From contig NC_045429.1 of assembly GCF_902635505.1 (NCBI RefSeq), positions 434,895,669 to 434,959,668 on the forward strand: a stretch of 64,000 bases of DNA, given 5' to 3'. The translations under genes and the position numbers were made by a program. The stretch is from Sarcophilus harrisii. Taxonomy: Eukaryota > Chordata > Mammalia > Dasyuromorphia > Dasyuridae. The notes below the pieces were generated by a model. That model was not told the origin of the DNA. It ran no database searches and was given only the letters and a program-made list of their open reading frames with translations. This document shows, in pieces, positions 1-13,600 of the stretch (position 1 is the first letter of the stretch; the number at the start of each line of letters is the position of its first letter).

Positions 1-519
1 AGGAAGGCTGTTTTACTGTACCAGTTAATAAAATAAACATATGATTGAAGCCAAATTTGAGATATTTCAATATCTTGGATATTTTGCGCATACATGTAGC
101 CTTTAGCAGAATCCATTATGTTCCAAATTTAGAGAACAGAAATTAGCAGGTTTTTTTTTATATACGTGTTTTTCATATTTGCACACAAAGAGCTTACATT
201 ATGAAACTAATAATAGTTTCCTAAATATGGGAATCCTTAAAGTGAAAAATAGGGGGTGAAGTCACCCTAAAATTTTCAATGAACAAGGATCTGAAGTTAC
301 CACTAAAAATAAGTAGTAAAGTGTGGTTTAGGCTGGTATTTAAAGCTTAATTCTTTAGAGAAAGGAACCTTGTTTTTACTGTTCTGGGAAAATGGCTTAC
401 ACAGGGAATTCCCCATGTGTGTTGCCAGGAAAAGTGGGGGAAGGAGTGTTTTAAAATAGTGAATAGAATCCAATTTCCAATTGGACATAATGACTTCCTG
501 TAGCATTTCCTAATACTTA

Positions 520-528
<9 letters not shown>

Positions 529-568
<40 letters not shown>
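529..568. repeat. (TA)n microsatellite
   Basis: About 20 uninterrupted TA units abut the 5' end of a SINE at 569. Confidence 0.95.
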
Positions 569-571
<3 letters not shown>

Positions 572-724
572 AGCTAGGTGGCACAATGGACAGAGCACCA
601 GCCCTGAAGTCAGGAGGACCCAAGTCCAAATCTGGCCTCAGACACTTAATACTTCCTAACTGTATGACCCTGGGCAAGTCACTTGACCCCATGTGCCTCA
701 AAAAAAAAAAAAAAAAAAAAAAAA
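569..724 (+). repeat. Marsupial tRNA-derived SINE (WSINE1/MAR1 type)
   Basis: The copy shows the family's CAGCTAGGTGG head, the AGAGCACCAGCCCTGAAGTC block, the GGGCAAGTCACTT block and a long poly(A) tail (702-724). Confidence 0.9.
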
Positions 725-1549
725 GAGCAAAATGCCATAAACCTTCTTAGAAGAACTTTATTAACTTTATTATCTAAAGATCCAATTCGTTATCTTCATT
801 ATCCCAAAATGAAGTGCTGTAGTTCTGTTTGGGGCTCTAGACAGACCCCAAACTTGTGCTTCTACTTGGTGATTCCAGAAAAGGGAATAGTCCAAAATAG
901 CATTTCATGGATAAGAACTTCCAAGGCTAGAGCGTAATTGCTGTGATGAGGTTATAATAGAATATCTATAGGGATTGAGGCAGATGTTAAGGTAGATGTA
1001 CATAGGGATGCTGCCAGCATAGGAGACAGTTATCCTGAAAATAATGATCCAGACATGGAGACCTTGACCTCAAATGTAAAGACTTTATGCAAAGCATAAG
1101 ATCTGGCTGCTTCTGAGAGCATCTTCTCTGGCAAGTCTGAGTCTGCTCCACATGTCCAAATCCAGCCTTTCCCTCACTTCTTGAAGAAGGTGACTTGTAG
1201 CTGGATCTGACACTGATGTCAGCAGTACTTGGGCAACTTCATAGGTGCCGTTAAGCCCAGCATAGGAGCAGCCAGCTCTGCTCTCTTTAGCAGGTCCATT
1301 TACATCCTGACATGAATGCTATACAGATAGGGTAGAAGAGTGTCCACATCTGGAGCCAGCTAACTTTGCTGTTTATTTTAACCAGCTAGAAAGGAAGAAT
1401 ATAGTTTTCTAACATGAGATATGAATTTGAAAGCTGTATTCCAAGCTGTCTTTGCAGCCCTGATTCCAGAATATGTTGTTGAAATTGGAGAATAATGGAA
1501 TGTCTCCCAGACATGATGACTCTCATCTTCCTTTCATGTTCGCCTACAG

Positions 1550-1651
1550 TTGGATTTGATCACCGACTTACTGGGCACACCGTCACTGGAAGCAATGAGG
1601 ACAGCTTGCGAAGGTGCAAAGGCACACATACTCAGGGGTCCTCATAAACAG
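1550..1651 (+). CDS. NLK: NLK coding exon (LDLITDL...PHKQ)
   Basis: The exon is 102 nt, 34 codons, phase 0 at both ends. It begins after the acceptor ...cctacag and ends before gtaagg. It encodes the kinase-insert side of the C-lobe, starting LDLITDLLGTPSLEAM. Confidence 0.96.
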
Positions 1652-4600
1652 GTAAGGGCCAAAGGGACAATAGCTGCTCTGATCACCATCTGCCAAGGCA
1701 GCGACAGGGGAGCATTAGAATTCATAAGCCGGATACAGAGCTCCGAGCACGGCAACATATCAGATTAAGTTTTGAAAACTTGACTGGCCAAACAAAATAG
1801 CCTCAGCTCCCACTGCCACAACAAAACTTAATGTCATGCTGTGCAGACCTTGACTATAGATTGGTCCCTGATAACTCGATGGTTTTGTTTTGTGGTGGAA
1901 ATTGTCTCTTTAAACAAAAGTGTCTTCCTTCCACACTCAGTTCTAAAGAGGACTTCCTCCTTTTCGATAGACTTTTCCAACCTTTTCACTTAGAGATCTT
2001 ATTCTTAGAAGTATCTCTCAAAATGTCCAGGGCTGTTTATCAGCCCTTAGTCATGTGAAGATAAGTAAATTACTCCCCTTCGCTGAGCCTCTATTTCCAT
2101 CTTTTTTTTTTTTTATATTAAATGACATGTAAGGTCACTTCTGTCTTGGAAATTCTGTGATTTATCTTTGTAATTCAGTTTTCTGCCATTTTATTAGTGT
2201 GACCAGCAAAGGATAACTAAGGTGAGTCCCAGGCTGCAAAGCATTATGTCCAAGTACAAAGAACCAGAATTCCAGGCCAAATTTTTTTCCAGTTTTGCCC
2301 TTTGATTGTGTCATAAATTCAATTCATGCACAGGTTAAGGCATCCCTCATGATGTCATTGGTCTTCTTTGAAAACAAAGGATGAGCAGCCCAAGGTGGGC
2401 ATCAGTTACTTCCTTTTCACATGTCCCAAAGCTCTTTGTGTATTAATCCAGAACCAGGGGTGCACTACTAGAAAATGAGGGCTAGCCACACATTCACACT
2501 GACCCTTAGGATTTGCTGCTGACCAAGCCCAATACAAACGGGCTCTTTTTCTTTATCCCACAAGTGCTTTCCTAATCATCTGTGGATCAAAATATCAGAG
2601 AATTTTTCAGAACTGCAAAAGCTTGAGACATAACCCTTGTGGTAGTCACAATTTGGGCTTGAAAAAAGACAGGATTAAGCCAGGAAGATGCCTGTTGTTG
2701 GTCTTAGTGTGGATGGGCATTGGCTGTGGCCCCTTGTTAATGATCAAAAACAACAAGCTGAATTCTGCCCCTGCAATGAGATTCAGGTACACAGAAAAAC
2801 CTTGTCTTTGCCAGGCTGTTCCCTCTTATACTTTTATTAATGCTCCAAGACATAGTTGTTTTTAACCCAGATTCGGGAAAATAGGAAACTGTTCAACGTC
2901 CTTGGTAAAAAAAAAAAAAAAAAAACCCTCACCAGCAACGATGTCACATGTTTGATCTTTGTACAGATCAGAGCACCAAAGCTGGTACCAGATAAAAATG
3001 CTTAACTTTAAGTATGTAACCAAACAATAAGGGCACGTTTCTAAAATTCCAATTCATCAGTATCTTATGTAAAACACCAAGGTATTCTGGGACACATAAA
3101 TCGGCTTAACTAAGTAAAATGGATTATGGAATGTCCTTTTTTGCCTTTTCTTCCCCCAAGAAGGTAATATGACAGTCTAAAGTCTTAGATTTTATAGCTC
3201 ATACCTTTTCATTCCCAAGAAAGATTTTTCAAGAAATACAGGATAATAAAGTTGTGTTATCTTTGAAAACCATTGAGAGCCCATAAACACAAGTTTGAGC
3301 TGTTTAGGTTTGTGTCACAAGCTGTGCTCCCACCATTGCCACTTTTTATGCTATTTGATTACTTCAGAACCACTAAAACCGTTTTGAAGACATATAACAT
3401 GTTTACAATATCGTGGCAAATCTCTGGTACAATTCTACATCAGCAAAGGGTGATCAGAAAATGCTCTTTAGTGAGATCAGAGAATTCACTTAGTGAGCTC
3501 CTCTCAGAAGCAGGGAAATCATTTCTCTCTCACAAGACTGTGGGGCCAGTAAATCTTGCCCAGCAGAAAGGGAGCTGAGAGTGGAGACTGATGAGCATCA
3601 GACACCAAGATGCCCTCCTGCCATCTCTGGGGGTAACGCTGTTACTGCGTTTCCAGCTCATTGATCCTCTCACACAGGCAGACTTCTTCCTGAGAAGGTT
3701 CCTTCCCACTGATAGCAGAATGGCTCTGAAATGCGACTTGAGGGCATCAAGTGAAATGTGGGAGAATACAACTTCAATGGCACCTTAACAAGCGACTCTG
3801 TGTGAGCCCCTTGTTGATTGGAGTTGGGCCTCCCATTGTGCCTAGAGGGAAGGGTCCCTGCCTTCCAACCCCTACCTCCTACAGGCTAGACCTTAGACTA
3901 CACTCCCCAGCACCTTGTGTTCTCAGAACTGTCTTATCTAGAAGGAACATGGCACATAGGCTCTTACCTAAGGCCCCAAACCTGGAATTATGGTTGATCC
4001 AGCTGGAAAGGATTTATAGTCATATTTACAGAGACTGTAAATTGACCCAAATTTTTCTCTGTAAACATTCAGCTCTTATAGAAAGTTGATCTTCACTCCC
4101 ATGCTGTAATGACAGCAGAGCTTGCTGGAGTGTGACAGCCCGCAGTCAGAGATCATGCCACCCCATACAGCTTATTAGCAGCTGCCTGGGGAGCAGGCTG
4201 GGAATTGCTCTATTTATCCTAAAAACTGGGTGAGAGACAAAGTGTGCGTGCATGTGCGCATGGTCTGTTTGTCGATCCCAGTGCAGCCAGAACACTTTGT
4301 CAGGTCATTCACTGTGACATTTAGCCCAGCCTCAGGTGATGATGTTCCCCCTTCAGGTTGGGGGTTGAGGGAGGTGGGGCTGCACTCCGAGAGCTGCCGG
4401 CACCTTTTGAAACAATGCTCTTGGGGATCCTCGCCTTTGTCCAACAGTGCCTTGAGTCTCCTTGATCCTCTCTCAGCCTTCTTTTGCCATCTGACCAGGA
4501 TTTAGCCTTCAGGGTTGAGGACTCCCACTTTGGTTTGGACTCTCAGATCCTGCCGCTTTTACTCACATTACCATTTGGTGATCTGTTTCTCCACACACAC

Positions 4601-7600
4601 AGCCCTCCCCCGCCCCCTGCCAAGAGCTGTTGAGGACTCTGCAGCTATCAGGAAAGGCTGATCTCTCTTGTAGGGCTGATTGCATCCCCTCCCCCCCAGC
4701 CTTGACTGCTCCAATTACTCCTTTGAATCCCAGGCTTCCTTGGAGTATGACCCTGTCAGGACCCTGAGACCAATACCCTGTAACTCCACTCCTGGGCCTA
4801 AGACTGGTGATGAAGGCTACAAGGACTCAGGAGAGGCCCCTGGTAGAGCTCCTCATGCAACTCTCAGAAGATTCCTAGGACAAGGTAGATAAAGATGATG
4901 CTTCAAAGAAATCCAACCCCACCTCATAGATCTGAGAACCGTTAAGGTTGGGGCAGGTGACCCTTCTCCCACCCATGACTCATTTTTTTCTGAAGCATGG
5001 TTGCTCTGAAAACTCTGAACATCCTTTAAAAGGTACCCTTCATTGGAAGCCTGTATGATACAACTTTTCCTTCTATTTATTGAGAAATCCTGGCTGCATA
5101 AAACACATAGGTATTGATCTACCAGAACACGTGGAAGATTAGATTTACAAAATGCTTCTTAAAGAAATAGAGAACAACTTAAATAACTAGAATATTCAAA
5201 AAATTCCTGGCCAGGCTGTGTCAGCATAACAAAAATAACAATACAGCCAAAGTTAATTTGCACTTTTAATTCTATAGCAATCAGATTTCCAAGGGAGAAG
5301 TTAAGTTCATAGAACTTAATAGAATAATTATAAAATTCATTTGGAGAACTCTTGGCCATTGCTTCTGACCTCAACCTTATCAACTGACCATCTGTCTTTT
5401 GTTTCTTTGGTTCCTAACTGGTTAAAATCTCCTCTACCAGCTTTATTAAAGAAGTTCCTTCTCATTTTATCTTGTCTGGGCCCTTAACCTCCATATAGAT
5501 GTCCTTGTCTTTATCATCACCCTCCACCTCATTTTACCAAGGCCAGTACTGACTCATTAAGCAGAACCCCTGTACCCTAACCAATGCCCCCCCCCCAATT
5601 CATCAGACAAGTCCTGGGGTCACCTGGCAGCTTGTATTAACCAACTGATGTGGGATGTGTCCTAGAGGGTATGACTCTAGCACAGCTCCTCTGCTCAAGA
5701 GGAGCAGACACCTCAGGGTATAACCTCAGGGCACTTTTCCAGCTGCCTAGGACCTTTATCCCCTTCTGTTCTCTCCAGTATGTGCTTGGTTGTTTTTCCA
5801 AATAAATTTGGGATTTTAAAGATGCAATTCTCTGACTAATGAAACTATGGCCAAGAGTCTTCTCCACAAACCCAAACAATCTAGATCATCTCTGTGGTTC
5901 CTGTAGCCCTAAGTCATAGATCTTCTGAATGAGCCTCCTGATTATCAGCTTCCTGCATGCATGTTGGGCTAAGTTCTTCGTGTTTGTACGGTGGTGAGAA
6001 GGACATCTCACCCAGGTCTTGCACTTGTGCTTTGATAATCTGCCATTTGCCCAATCTGATCCATCTAAGATCCTGCAAGAGACCAAGGATTTCTAGTGGC
6101 TGTGAATCCTAGAAGATGTGTTTGCACACGAAGCCCTATCATAAATTGTGTGTCTAAAGTGAGCGTCATGCCAGGAATCCTGAAGGCCTCTTTTAATTCC
6201 TGTTAACTCCCATGGACCGTGATCACTCTGTGTGCAGTGTGACAAAGCTTAAGTTTTGTGCCGTCAGAGGGGGAAACCTCAAGGTACCCTTAAACAGATC
6301 CCCCCAGCACTGTATCTCTCCTCATCACCAACATCAGTGCCCTTCACTCCTCCCCCAAGTGTTGTATGAGGACATCTCTTGGTCCTCTACTCCAAAGACC
6401 CTTTTTTCACTGAATTGTAGATTTCATCCCAGTTATATTCTATCAGGGTACACCTTGTATTCAAGTCCATAGTCCATTGACTGCTTCATATTCCAAATAG
6501 CCCAGGCCACCCTATCAGCATGTCTCAGGAAGAATTAGAATGCCCACACTGAAAAAAATCCTGCTCTCCAAGAGAATCCCTGTGGTTGAAAGATCAAGTA
6601 CAACAGTTAATCCCATACAACTCATCCATCTAATAGTCTCTCCCAAAATAGCCCCTACTTTATTCCCAGATTCATTAAACTAGTTAGCTACAAACTGCAG
6701 CTTGAACTCTTGAGCCTTGTTCATCAGTCTTTGTTCTGCATCACTAGCTTGATGGTGTGACTTTTCACCTATTACTTTTGTATTCTTACGGCATACTTAT
6801 ACAGGATATGGATGAATTTGAAATTCATCTATCTTGAATTCTATATTCCAGCAAAAGAAATGTAATTACTTCATTAGCCAAAGGAATTCTAGGCTAGAAA
6901 ACTAGACTTAAGAATTAGCTGTTTAACAGCACTTCTAGTTCATATCCACCAGAAAAGGAAACAATGCCCCATTACTAATCTTCCATAGTGCCTCCCAGGA
7001 GATGACCTTAAGAGGCTACACCCCTTGTTCTCTTTCTCTTCCACTCAGCAGGATTTCTTATCTACCCTACAAATTAGGATTTTTAGGATAAAAGAGACAA
7101 GAGTCTAATTCTAATAGAGTCCTCCTCAGGACAATAAAACAAGCTTCCCTCTATTGAGATGGGGCTACCTGGAAAGCCCTTAGTCGCCTACCAAAAAAGC
7201 AGGTGTTTAATAGTGAACTCCACCCACCACAACTTGCACTCCCTGAAGAAATCTCCCATTATTCTGGTTTGTTTCATCCCACTGACCATGCTTCAGTCAT
7301 CAGTTTTCCCCTCCCACCTACAAACTTTTTTTTTTCTCATCACGTAGTTTGAGTAATCTTCCTAATTATCCTCTGCTGAGTTTGAATGCCCCGACATCCA
7401 GCCTTTGGAAAAAGCATCAGCCTAAGTTCTCTTATTCTACCCGCTGACGCACACAAGCTTCATCCATCCTCAAACAAACCTTTCCCCAAACCTACTCCTC
7501 CCTCACTATTAGCCAACATTTCTTCTTTCTCTTCATGTTGAAACTTATAAAAAGATTAGTCGGCTGTAGAGGGCCACAGATAGTGTGGAACTCGGCCCTC

Positions 7601-10600
7601 TGCTGTCGGCTCTCCCTTCCTTCTGGGTTATAACTCAGCCAGTTCTTCAGCTGTGCAGCGTGATTTCAAACCTCCACATCAGACTTAAAACTGCTCTTTC
7701 AGAAGTCACCAGTGCCCAAGAGGTCATCAGCAATTAATTGCCGGTTCCAATGGCCAATTTTCTTTTGGTAGCATTTGATCTGCCACCCTTCCATCTATCT
7801 ATACTTGTGGTTCACCCACCATCTTTTTTCTCCTCTTCTCTGAGGGTTACGTCCCTAGACTTTGTCCCCGAGATTCTCTCCCTTAGTAATGTCTTTTCCC
7901 TTGATTTCAATTATTGCTTTTTTGCAAATGATTCTCAAATCTGTTAGCGTAGCCACAGTCTTTCCCCTAAACTCTCTAATTCTCTCACACTCAGCATGTC
8001 CTTATTTCCCCTAAAACCTGCCCCTCCTTCCATCATTTCTCTAATCATCTAAGCTCATTATTGGCACCTTTTCACCCAGTCAGTTTAAATTATGTTGATT
8101 CTCCTTTTGTAGTCTTTCCATCTAATCTTTCTCCTCATCCCCACTGATATACTACCATTACTCTACTTCAGGGCCTCTACAGTGGTCTTCCTGCCTCCAT
8201 TCTACCTTCAGGAATCAGTCTTCATGCAAAAGCTAAAATAATCTTTCTGGGGGCAATCAGGTGGATAGAGCACCAGCCCTGAAGTCAGAAGGACCTGAGT
8301 TCAAATTTGGCCTCAGACACTTAACACTTCCTGGCTGTGTGACCCTGGGCAAGTCACTTAACCTCATTCGCCTCAGCCAAAAAAAAAAAAACATCTTGCT
8401 GATCCCCTGATCTATGACACTCCATTGTCTGAAACAGTGAGTGACTATATTACTGACAAACAAGGCAACAGAGATCACTCATAATCTGATTCCAACCTAG
8501 CTTTCTATCCTGGAAGTAAGGGTTTAGTAGGAAAAACACCTGGATTTTTGAATCCCCTACACTCTCATTACATAACCAAAAGCCAGCAATTGGTCATTGG
8601 TATTTGGTACAGGTGCCACCTGCTGTTACTCGGGTTTTCCTAGAAACTAGTGAATAAATAGGAGTTTCACCTGGAAAATCTGTATAAAATTGTATGGCCA
8701 ACAGAGAATAATTAAATGGCTATATTTTGTGTGACCTGATATGGTCATAAAATTTCCAGGAGCTCTTTGAAATAACAAAAAATTGGAGAACAGTCCTGTG
8801 TAAAAGGATTTTTAGTCCTCAGCCATTTCATATATTCTGAATTTTGGGTATGTTTTATCTGTCACTATACGTAAGTATCAGATAACCAGTACAGCATGTT
8901 CATGTGCTTTTTGAGGAAAAAAAGGTCAGATTATGGGTGACTTATATGTGCAGTTAGAAAAGCAAAAACAACAGCAACCGCAACAACAAAGCTGAAAAGA
9001 TGAACTTTTAAAACTCTTAAAGTTAACTTAGGTTTATCTGAGCTCTTAGGGATACAAGTTACATTTTATTTAATATATTGATTTTGAATTTCTAAATGGA
9101 ATAAGGATATCTATCTTGACTATGTAGATTCATGAATGCTTTGTAAAACATGGATATCTGAAGATGGTGTGAGAAAACTACTTTCCACTGGAGAACGATT
9201 CTCCTTTTACAAGTAATCGGCCTGAGACACAGTTTAGACCAAGGGCTTCCTGACTTCAAACCCAGTCTCAAGTCTGTGTGTGTGTGTGTGTGTGTGTCTT
9301 TGTCTGTGTATCTCTCTCTTCCTTCTCTTCTCTGTGTCTCTCCCTTCTCATAAAAAAAAAAAAAAGCAAAAAACAAAACAAAGCAGTCATTGCCCTCAAG
9401 GAGCTTACAGTCTAATTGGGGAGACAACATGCAAAAAGATATATGCAAAACAAACTATATGCTGGATAAATATGCAAAACAAACTATATGCTGGATAAAT
9501 AGGAAGTAATTAATGGAGGGAAGGCACTAAAATTAAGTGGGCTTGAGGAAGGCTTCCAGTGAAATTTAAAGGAAGCCAGGGAGATCAGTAGTTGAAGAGG
9601 GGCAAGGAAGGTGATCTGTGGCAAGAGGGACGGCCTGAGAGAATGCCCATATTGGACATGAAAGGTCTTGTTTGTGGTATAGTCGGGAGGCCAGGGTCAC
9701 TGGATGGCAGAGTATTGTTGGGAAATAAGGGATAAGAAGACTGGGTTATGAAGGGCTTTGAATGTCAAATAGAACGTTTTGTACTTTTATCTTGGAGGTT
9801 ATGGAGATCCCTTGGAGTTTGTTGAACAGGGGAAAGATGACATGATTGGTCCTGAGTTATAGGAAAATCACTTTGGTGGTGAAAAGAGAATGTACTGGAG
9901 AGAAAAAGAGACAAGGCAGCCCCAGCACACGTGGTTACAGTGATCCAGCTGTGAGGAGACCAGGGCTCTGCACTAGGGTAGGGAGCGTCACAGGAGATGC
10001 TGCAGAGGTGACATGGACAGGCCTTGGCAACAGCTTGGATGTGGTGGAGAGACCCGTGACTCCTGGGTTGGAGCTTGGGGACGGGGGAGGGGGAAGAGAA
10101 TCGGTTCAGCTTTGGACATGTTGAATTTAAGACGTCTCTTGGACATTCGGTTCAAACGTCCGAAGGGCAGTTGGAGAAGCAAAATGGCAGGTCAGCCAAG
10201 AGGCCAGGCCAGGAAGAGCAGGTCAGAGTCACCAGCAAAGAGAGTGGGATTAAATTCATGGGAGCGGCTGACATCGAAGAGAGCCCCGGGCAGGCCCTAG
10301 TGGTGACGACCTTCGTTTCACTCATGTCAGAGCCTTCATGACCCCATCTGGGGTATTCCTGGTTGGCCATTGCCTTCTCCAGCTCATCTGACAGATGAGG
10401 AAACTGAGACAAACAGTGAACTCTATCCATCACACCACCTAGCTGCCCCATCTACATCTCTACAGAGAGAGAGGCATAGAAACAGATGCTGGAATGCTAG
10501 CAAAGGGAGAGTACATATTGAGAGAAATCAAGAAAACTCAGGGAAGAGGGCACATTGAAGGAAGAGGGCGTTCGCAAGGTCACAGGCTACAGAAAGGTCT

Positions 10601-13600
10601 CTGAGAGTGAGGCCATTGGCTGTGGCCAGAGAGATGTTTCTCTATCAGCACGACAAGCCAAGCTCCGCTAAGGTGGCCAGGATCTCAAAGATGGCCTGTG
10701 ATGACCGAGCCAGTCATCTAGTGTATTCTTCTCACATCTCACAATTCATCACAATCATTAACGGGACATCCTGTCCTCATGACTTATGTGCACCCACACC
10801 CTCCTGTGTTCCTGACTAGCTTATAGATTGGCCTGGGAATCAAACAGATGGGCTGGAAATGTTTTAAAGAGAAAACAAGTCATGGTGTGTAAATATTGGG
10901 AGGAAGGTCACTTATTTTCAATCCAGAGGTTTGAGAGAATCTCATAGATTCCCAATTTGTCTTAAAAGAGATTGGTTCTGGCACATCCTGTGAGAATTGT
11001 CACTGTCCTTTGCTTCACATTTCGCACGGCCTGTTTTCGAGGGCCCAGACCAACTTCAGGGGTGACAGTGAGTGTAGGGGAAAGGAAAAAAATGGAATTT
11101 GAAATCCCTCCAATTCCAGGGCAGCTTCTCTCCTATGGATCCAGTGACTAGGGACTAAATTTATTAACATTTGTCTTTCTGGGGAGGATATGACATAAAT
11201 GAATTGAGTCATCTTTTCTATGTGTCTGTTTTACTACACAGTTAGAAGCAGGAAAGAAGGAATTATCCAAACATGTCTGACCCAGGCTGAGTTACAAGAG
11301 CTGTTCTCATTAGTGAAGATCAAGTACACAACCAACTTCGTTTTCTGTGCACCGATTAGAGTTACTTTTTTGTGCTCAGGAGAAATCCTAGGATCGAGCT
11401 AATAGGCTAATAAAGGGTAAAATTAGACTAGCAAATAAGAACAAAGTGAATAAGAAAACATAAGTTTGTCTTTGTGTCCACTGGCATTAAACATTTATAA
11501 CAGTGGCCCAAGAGAGGGAGCACAGATATTCATGAGCCCATTTTACAGTAAAGAAGGTGAAATTTAAGGAGCAGCTAGTTGGTGTAGTAGATAGAGCACC
11601 AGTTCTGAAGTCAGAGAACCTAAGTTCAAATCTGGCCTCAGACACTTAACATTTCCTGGGTGTGTGATCCTGGGCAAGTCATTTAACCCTGATTGCCTCA
11701 GCAAAAAAAAAGAAAAAAGAAATTTAACTGATTTGCTGAAACTCAAAAAACTAGTAAATTGCCAAGCTGAGACTTTTCCTCTGGCTGGAAGATAAAGCCC
11801 TTTTGTATCTTCTTCCTTCACTAGTGAGTGAACTCAGTGAAGGCCAGGATGGTGCACAGCTCCACTCGAACCCATGTCCAGTGATGAGGAACTCGGGACT
11901 TTTATCAGACATGCCATTCCTTTGTTGTGTTGCTTTAAGAATTGGGAAGCTGTTCCTTATATAAAACCAAAACTTCAGAATTTCACTGCAGTTTATCCAT
12001 GTGATTGAGAAAAAAATATCAAATATATATTTTACAAATTTCACTGCAAATCTATTTACCATTCTTGTGCAGTTATTGTCTCATGTAGGTGACTTCAGAT
12101 GCTCTTCTTTTCTTTGCTCCCTGGTTTGTAGCCCTCTACTTTTATCAACTAACATAAGAGAGTCGCTAAAACCCCCAAGGACTAAACCCTAGCCTGGGCT
12201 CCTCCGGTCCCCTTGAAGGCCAAAGGAGGGAAAGACCAGTCCTCTCATATCTTACTGATGTACACCTTGGGTTTTTGAAGCCTATGCAAATGGAACTCGT
12301 GGTCAGGCACAAAATTGGGCCAGCTCTGAGCAGAGGCCTAGCAGCTGACTAAGTCCCAGAATGCAGTCACAGTGGTCCAGCCAAGTATGGTAGTACCATT
12401 ATGGTCACCGAGTAGCCAGTTTTGATTTTTTATTTTTTTAGACACAGCAACTCTCCAAGGCTGTCTGTCTACTAAGTTATAGAGGGTATGAGATCTATAT
12501 CAAATACAAGTCTCTGAACTGATGAAATCTTTGGGTCTGTCACTGAAATATACAAAAAAATCCTGAAAGGGAAATACAATCTTAGTTTTACAGTAGGATT
12601 ACTTCCTTTAAAACCAACAGTACAATAATACATCCTTTAAGGGGGTGGGGGGAGGGAGGGAAGAATGCATGGAATTAATTACCAGGCTTCACATACCTGT
12701 TAAAGGAAAACTACTAAAAAAAAAAAAAAAAAAAAAAAAAGATTTCTTGAGCCTAACATGTCTTCTTGGTTGGAATCTGTTATTATTTGAATTCAATTAA
12801 GGAAAAGTCCTTAGGGTCCTGGTAGTGTTAGGCAGGGTAATGGATCTCCCTCTTTCCCCATCCCTCTTAAGATGTGTGACTTTCTGCTCTTTGGGACACT
12901 AGAATTAGGCTTGAAGCAACTCACAAACCAGGACTACCCGTGGCAGTATAAAATGAAGCGATGCTTAGTAATATAAGTCCCTGAAGAAATAGTGGGGGTT
13001 AAGTATCTATCAATACAGAAAAAGACCAGGTTGTAAAGGGTTCAGTCTAGGGGCCATACCCAGCTTTCAGTTTCCAGAACAGAGAAGAGGGGATCACTGA
13101 TCCAGACATCAACTTCTCTTTAAGAACAAGTTTGACTGTGTTGTCCTTTGAATTGTCACTTTGTCCGTGGGCCAGAGCCAATTTTACAAGCCAATGGAAA
13201 CAGCTGAGGGGCTTATTTTATTTTTTTTTAAATAGCACATAAATCAAGTGAGATCACATTTGGCAGAAAATTTAGAAGGGCTTGAAGGGAAGGGAGAGCT
13301 CCTTCTTCAAGGTTATGCTTTTTTTATTAAGCCATTAGGAGAAAAGATGCCAAAAAAATTTTATCTTTCCTCCTGGTCTTCTCCCTCCTCCCTCCCCACT
13401 AATAAAAGTGAATTAGTAAAGGTTGAAGCAAAGGAACCACAATGGTGATACTCAGAGCATTATGCTAAACAGGCTGAAAGAAATGGTTTTGTGGTTTCTC
13501 TAGTTTCTGTGATCATGGGGCATGATGCAAAGAAGCTGCCAACTTCCAGGCTGCTTAGCCATGGGCCAGATTTCTGTGGCGTGATGGTCATTTGGGATCT

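Larger units (their letters stand above)
1..1549 (+). other. NLK intron, partial (upstream of first visible exon)
   Basis: This stretch holds a TA microsatellite followed directly by a SINE (529-724) and otherwise unassigned AT-rich intron sequence. I see no coding exon in it. Confidence 0.8.

Noticed and set aside
569-724. tRNA gene
   Set aside because: The A/B-box-like parts belong to a tRNA-derived SINE with poly(A) tail; no cloverleaf with a matching acceptor stem can be drawn.
5400-7380. Possible old LTR element
   Set aside because: I looked for paired ends, a primer-binding site or retroviral protein segments and could not support any; left unassigned.
7540-7640. TATA-like cttataaaaag as a promoter
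   Set aside because: No gene or CpG context follows; the surrounding sequence is a decayed LINE-2 region.
9092-9448. 118-codon minus-strand open frame
   Set aside because: It spans the GT microsatellite and the LINE-2 edge; the protein holds a long Thr/His repeat and no conserved domain.
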